Positions 26,518 to 29,564 of a stretch of DNA of 29,564 nucleotides are shown here, in pieces. Below the pieces are notes generated by a model, which saw only the letters and a program-made list of their open reading frames with translations, was not told the DNA's origin and made no database searches. Source of the stretch: an uncultured bacterium (lineage in GTDB: Bacteria > Cyanobacteriota > Vampirovibrionia > Gastranaerophilales > Gastranaerophilaceae). How positions within the stretch are numbered: the first letter of the stretch is position 1; the number at the start of each line of letters is the position of its first letter. The DNA lies in assembly GCA_900549855.1 (NCBI GenBank), contig URPS01000026.1:1-29564 (forward strand). Direction: 5' to 3'. A program made the translations under genes and the position numbers.

Positions 26518-26984
26518 ATGTATAAAATCGGTATAGATTTAGGTGGAAAAATATTGCTGTTGGAATAGTTGATGATAATAATATAATATCTAAACAAATC
26601 ACTCCCACATTGCTTCCGGATTCACCTGAAAATATTGTGAGCAGAATATTTAATACTTGTATTGCCATAAATGATGTAAACTTAAAAATAGAAGATATTT
26701 CATCAATTGGAATTGGTACTCCCGGTGCAGTTGACAGTGCAAAAGGCATAGTTGTTTTTGCAAATAATTTAGGATTTAAAAATGTTGAACTTGGAAAAAT
26801 GCCGGAAGAAAAATTAGGCAAAAAAGTTTACTGCGAAAATGATGCTAATGTTGCTGCTTATGGAGAATACTTGGTAGATGACGAAAATGAAGGAGATACA
26901 CTTGTTGCGATAACTATTGGAACCGGAATAGGTGTCGAAAGAGCCGATTTTTTCTCAAACCACAATATACAAAATAATAAATAA
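26518..26984 (+). pseudogene. ROK-family sugar kinase, frameshifted and truncated
   Basis: The gene starts 2 bases after nagB with GAGGAA before the ATG and reads MYKIGIDLGG, then stops after 16 codons. A single missing base at about 26547-26550, in GGAAAAAT where GGA-ACA-AAT would restore DLGGTNIAVG, shifts the frame. The other frame then continues as a normal ROK kinase: VGIVDDN, SSIGIGTPGAVD and the catalytic CENDANVAAYGEY. The zinc-site portion is absent. After TIGTGIG (about 26,933) the similarity ends, and 16 unrelated residues lead to a stop at 26982-26984. About half the usual 300 residues are missing. The intact gene would phosphorylate glucose, GlcNAc or ManNAc. The break falls where base composition changes, so truncation by rearrangement or an assembly joint are both possible. 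Confidence 0.85.
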
Positions 26985-27012
26985 CTTTGAAATTTGCGCT
27001 TGAAAAGCTAAA
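26934..27012. other. Junction between AT-rich locus and GC-richer flank
   Basis: The ROK reading frame loses family similarity just after 26,933. Downstream of about 26,990 the DNA has markedly more G and C, G/C-ending codons and only minus-strand genes of core metabolism. No tRNA, integrase, insertion-sequence end or target-site duplication can be seen across the joint. Confidence 0.6.
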
Positions 27013-27051
27013 CATACCCGCGAATACCGAAAAATGATATTCGCGGGTATG
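27013..27051 (-). terminator. Strong intrinsic terminator of the S1-domain gene
   Basis: A perfect 14-base stem, CATACCCGCGAATA (27013-27026) with TATTCGCGGGTATG (27038-27051), encloses an 11-base loop. It begins 3 bases after the minus-strand stop codon. Read on the minus strand, TTTAGCTTTT follows. It may also halt plus-strand transcription coming from the damaged ROK gene. Confidence 0.85.
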
Positions 27052-27054
27052 CCT

Positions 27055-27978
27055 TTATCCGCAAAACCTTGTTGAAATATGTTTATAGCAATCGGCGGGG
27101 GAATAATCCCAGTTTTCAAGCCTATCGCCGTTATAAAAGTATTTGATTTCGGGGGTGTATTCGCTTTCAAAGCTATCTATTATTATAAGCTTTATCTTCA
27201 TTTTTTCTCTGATAATGCTTTTTATATAAACACTTGCCTGCTGACCGAGCGCAACGTCGGGTCTGGGCTCGGCAAGTCCTGCAAGGTTGGGGGTCAGCTC
27301 AACGAAAACGCCGTAATCCTCAACACTTCTAACAACGCCCGTTACGGTCTGCCCCGGGGAAAATAGCGCGGCGTTTTCCTCCCAAGTGCCGAGCAGCTCT
27401 TTGTGCGATAGGGTTATTTTACCGTCGGGCGCTACAGAGCGTATTATTACCCGTATATTCTGACCTATGAAAAAGCGGTCGCGCGGGTGCGATATGCGCG
27501 AGACGGATATTGCATCTATCGGCAGCAGGGCTATATTGCCGCAGCCTATATCGCAAAATGCGCCAAACGACTCTAAATGAGTAATCTTAGCGTTTATAAT
27601 ATCGCCTGTGCCGTGATATTCGGTTATGTGCTCGCGGCATAGCTCCTGCGCCCTGCGGCGTGAGAGAACAGCATACGGCTTGCCGCTTTCATCATTGCTT
27701 AAAGAGCTTACCACAAAGCAGACCGGCTTACCCACGCGGGAGATAAGCGCTATATCGCGCGTGGAGCCGTCGGCTATTCCTATTGCACCCTCCTCGCGCG
27801 GAATTATACCCTTAACTGTGCCCAAATCTACAATTAAGTTGTGCGAAGCGTCGCACATTGTAACCGTGCTTTCAAGAACCGTCTGCTTTTCCTTAGCGTC
27901 TGCAAGAAAAGCGGGGGTAAATGCCTTTTTGCTGTCCGTCGCCTGTGTGTTCCATCCTTCCGGGAAAAAACCGTTCAT
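27055..27978 (-). CDS. S1-domain RNA-binding protein (ribosomal protein S1-like)
   Basis: This 307-residue cytoplasmic protein has three S1-type OB folds: a degenerate one at about 35-110 (IVDLGTVKGIIPREEG), one at about 124-195 (GDIINAKITHLESFGAFCDIG, then GKITLSHKELLGTWEE) and one at about 208-270 (GQTVTGVVRSVEDYGVFVELTPNLAGLAE). The KITLSHKELLGTWEEN phrase is typical of S1-related proteins in Clostridia. It is shorter than the 4-6-domain ribosomal S1. A ribosome site AAAGGTGATT precedes the ATG. Base composition and codon use match pyrB/pyrI rather than the AT-rich locus. Its role is probably RNA binding linked to translation; the exact partner is unknown. Confidence 0.85.
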   Translation of the reverse strand: MNGFFPEGWNTQATDSKKAFTPAFLADAKEKQTVLESTVTMCDASHNLIVDLGTVKGIIPREEGAIGIADGSTRDIALISRVGKPVCFVVSSLSNDESGKPYAVLSRRRAQELCREHITEYHGTGDIINAKITHLESFGAFCDIGCGNIALLPIDAISVSRISHPRDRFFIGQNIRVIIRSVAPDGKITLSHKELLGTWEENAALFSPGQTVTGVVRSVEDYGVFVELTPNLAGLAEPRPDVALGQQASVYIKSIIREKMKIKLIIIDSFESEYTPEIKYFYNGDRLENWDYSPADCYKHISTRFCG

Positions 27979-28069
27979 TATTTAATCACCTTTCCTTTTT
28001 ACATTCGGCGTTTAGCCTACATATCAAATTATATGACCTGAAAGGTGAAAAAATGAGCGAATTATGTCT

Positions 28070-28109
28070 GCTGAAAAAATTTTAAGCGGACGTTTTTTAT
28101 CACGCCCGC
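28070..28109 (-). terminator. Intrinsic terminator of pyrB-pyrI
   Basis: On the minus strand GCGGGCG and CGTCCGC pair over 7 bases (one G-U) around a 10-base loop (plus-strand arms 28086-28092 and 28103-28109). TTAAAATTTTTTC follows on the minus strand. It lies about 20 bases past the pyrI stop and separates the operon from the S1-domain gene. Confidence 0.7.
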
Positions 28110-28127
28110 CGTTTCGACATTATTCAG

Positions 28128-28544
28128 CTATTTCGCCCTCGTTTCGCAGTAAATACAGCGATAAATGCGGTGCTCCTTATCCGTCAGGCGGAATATATGC
28201 GGCAGCTCCTGCTCGGTTGATGATATACAGCGCGGATTTTTGCATTTTAAAACGTTCGTAAGCTCCTGCGGAAGTTCTATCGTCTTTTTTTCTTTAATTT
28301 GCCCGTCCTTTATTATGTTCACCGTAACGTCGGGGTCTACAAAGCCTAAAATATCGGTGTCAACGTCAAAATCGGAATCGATTTTAATAATATCCTTTTT
28401 GCCGGATTTTTTGCTTGCGACGTTTTTTATAAGCGCTACCGAGCAATCAAGTTCTTCAAGCCCCAAAAGGTGGTAAATTTCCATACCCTTGCCCGCGGTT
28501 ATGTGGTCTATTACAATGCCGTTTTTAATGGAATCAATGTTCAT
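28128..28544 (-). CDS. pyrI: Aspartate carbamoyltransferase regulatory subunit
   Basis: This 138-residue protein is the regulatory chain of aspartate carbamoyltransferase. It binds nucleotides and couples to the PyrB trimers through a zinc domain. The four zinc ligands are visible as CKNPRC (Cys101, Cys106) and CIYC (Cys130, Cys133). The N-terminal part (IKNGIVIDHITAGKGMEIYHLLGL) matches the allosteric domain. Length is slightly below that of the E. coli protein (153). I chose ATG 28544, which overlaps the pyrB stop by one base (TGATG) and lies 7 bases after GGAGG; a GTG at 28547 is the alternative. Co-translation with pyrB is clear. Confidence 0.95.
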   Translation of the reverse strand: MNIDSIKNGIVIDHITAGKGMEIYHLLGLEELDCSVALIKNVASKKSGKKDIIKIDSDFDVDTDILGFVDPDVTVNIIKDGQIKEKKTIELPQELTNVLKCKNPRCISSTEQELPHIFRLTDKEHRIYRCIYCETRAK

Positions 28545-29455
28545 CACTTTACCTCCAAAAGCTTTAATATAAGCGCCATACGCATATATTTTCCGTAAAG
28601 CACCTGCTTAAAATAGCAAGCACGCGGGTCTGAGTCTACCGCTACGCTTATTTCATTCACGCGCGGCAGGGGGTGGAGAACGCGCAGTTTATCACTTGCC
28701 AGCGCCATTTTTTCGGGGGTTAAAATATATGTGTCTCTAAGGCGCAAATAGTCTTCTTCATTGAAAAATCGCTCCTTTTGCACGCGGGTCATATAAAGTA
28801 TGTCAAGGTCGGCAATGGAGTTTTCAAGGCTGTCGGTTTCGGTGTACTCAATACCGTCTTTATCAAGCTTATCCTTAACATAGCCCGGCAGCTTTAGTTC
28901 ATTCGGGGAAATTAGTACAAATTTAACGTTTTTATAGCGTATAAGCGCGGAAATAAGCGAGTGTACCGTTCTGCCGAATTTAAGGTCGCCGCAAAAGCCC
29001 ACGGTCAAATTATCAAAACCGCCCTTTTCGCGGTATATTGTAAGTAAGTCCGCAAGGGTCTGCGTGGGGTGGCAGTGCCCGCCGTCGCCCGCGTTTATAA
29101 CGGGTATGCTTGCATTTCGTGCGGCTACAAGCGGCGCGCCCTCTTTCGGGTGGCGCATTGCTATAATATCGGCATAGCAGGAAATAACCTTTGCGGTGTC
29201 CGCCACGCTTTCGCCTTTTGAGGCAGATGAGCTTTGCGCCTCTGAAAAGCCGAGAACGCTGCCGCCGAGCTCTAACATTGCCGCCTCAAAGCTCAGGCGC
29301 GTTCTGGTAGACGGCTCAAAAAACAGGGTGGCAAGCTTTTTGCCTTTGCATTTTTCGCTGTATTTTTCGGGGTTTGCTATAATATCGTTGGCAACGTCTA
29401 TAAGCTCTTCAATTTCGCCCGTTGTAAGCTCCGAAATATCAATAAGACTTCTCAT
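28544..29455 (-). CDS. pyrB: Aspartate carbamoyltransferase catalytic subunit
   Basis: This 303-residue enzyme joins carbamoyl phosphate and aspartate to give carbamoyl aspartate, the committed step of pyrimidine synthesis. Active-site motifs are intact: FFEPSTRTRLSFE with the carbamoyl-phosphate loop STRTR (49-53), SSASKGES with Lys80, HPTQTLADLL (from 129), and LHPLPR (260-265). The ATG at 29455 follows AAAGGA. The regulatory subunit gene is directly coupled downstream, so the holoenzyme is of the PyrB-PyrI class rather than the PyrB-only Bacillus type. Codon use is GC-richer than in the carbohydrate locus. A hairpin lies in its leader. Confidence 0.97.
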   Translation of the reverse strand: MRSLIDISELTTGEIEELIDVANDIIANPEKYSEKCKGKKLATLFFEPSTRTRLSFEAAMLELGGSVLGFSEAQSSSASKGESVADTAKVISCYADIIAMRHPKEGAPLVAARNASIPVINAGDGGHCHPTQTLADLLTIYREKGGFDNLTVGFCGDLKFGRTVHSLISALIRYKNVKFVLISPNELKLPGYVKDKLDKDGIEYTETDSLENSIADLDILYMTRVQKERFFNEEDYLRLRDTYILTPEKMALASDKLRVLHPLPRVNEISVAVDSDPRACYFKQVLYGKYMRMALILKLLEVK

Positions 29456-29485
29456 TTAATATCATTCCTTTGCACCGTTTATTTA

Positions 29486-29512
29486 GTGTGGCAGGATCCA
29501 AACCTGCCACGC
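29486..29512 (-). promoter_or_regulatory. Hairpin in the pyrB leader
   Basis: On the minus strand GTGGCAGG and CCTGCCAC form a perfect 8-base stem around TTTGGAT (plus-strand arms 29488-29495 and 29503-29510), extendable by one G-U and one G-C pair. It lies about 31 bases before the pyrB start and lacks a following T-run, so it is not an ordinary terminator. It could be a regulatory leader element, the end of an upstream unit, or a dispersed palindromic repeat. Confidence 0.45.
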
Positions 29513-29564
29513 CTACGAAACAAAATTTTGCATAATACATTGCCTCAAAACTTGAAATACGGCA

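Noticed and set aside
26387..26821. Minus-strand open frame of 144 codons over nagB and the ROK gene
   Set aside because: It lies opposite well-recognised NagB and ROK coding sequence and has no family features.
26518..26984. Programmed frameshift in the ROK gene
   Set aside because: The short A-run is not followed by any clear stimulatory structure, and the gene is also truncated, so mutation or sequence error is simpler.
27626..27985. Plus-strand open frame of 119 codons opposite the S1-domain gene
   Set aside because: It is antisense to a clear S1 protein, with no family resemblance; such frames are common opposite GC-richer genes.

Overview
The window comes from a low-GC Gram-positive anaerobe, most likely a Clostridia member of the Oscillospiraceae/Ruminococcus type. 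The grounds are AT-rich genes with strong AGGAGG-type ribosome sites, Gram-positive lipoproteins, a type I dockerin (a cellulosome module), several DUF-rich carbohydrate families typical of Firmicutes, and a pyrB-pyrI pair next to an S1-domain gene. No plasmid, phage, transposase, CRISPR, rRNA or tRNA feature was seen.

Positions 1 to about 26,940 form one AT-rich glycan-utilisation locus. On the minus strand lie an N-acylglucosamine 2-epimerase and a solute-binding lipoprotein. A 463-base AT-rich region separates them from an AraC-type regulator that opens a long plus-strand run. That run holds a 955-residue solute-binding protein with carbohydrate-binding-like N-terminal domains, a permease pair, a membrane-anchored NHL/YIP1 protein, a secreted DUF5696 protein and a second permease pair. 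A weak hairpin then precedes three surface proteins carrying eight copies of an unrecognised domain of about 145 residues. Their ends differ: one has a dockerin, two have C-terminal membrane helices, and a broken signal-peptide/half-dockerin remnant lies among them. Next come a secreted lipoprotein with discoidin-like modules and a DUF4434-like TIM barrel, a cytoplasmic DUF4434-like protein, a DUF4127 protein, nagB, and a damaged ROK sugar kinase.

The parts suggest this flow (inference). The repeat proteins and the DUF4434-like and DUF5696 proteins hold and cut a glycan outside the cell. Two ABC systems without a local ATPase import the fragments. The cytoplasmic DUF4434-like enzyme trims them, and the epimerase, a ROK kinase and NagB feed amino sugars to fructose-6-phosphate. 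No nagA is present; DUF4127 sits beside nagB with unknown function.

From about 26,940 to the end the DNA changes character: GC content rises, codon choice shifts, and all genes are on the minus strand. This part encodes an S1-domain RNA-binding protein and the two aspartate carbamoyltransferase subunits. The ROK gene is cut off at this change, so it marks either the edge of an inserted island or a chimeric assembly joint.
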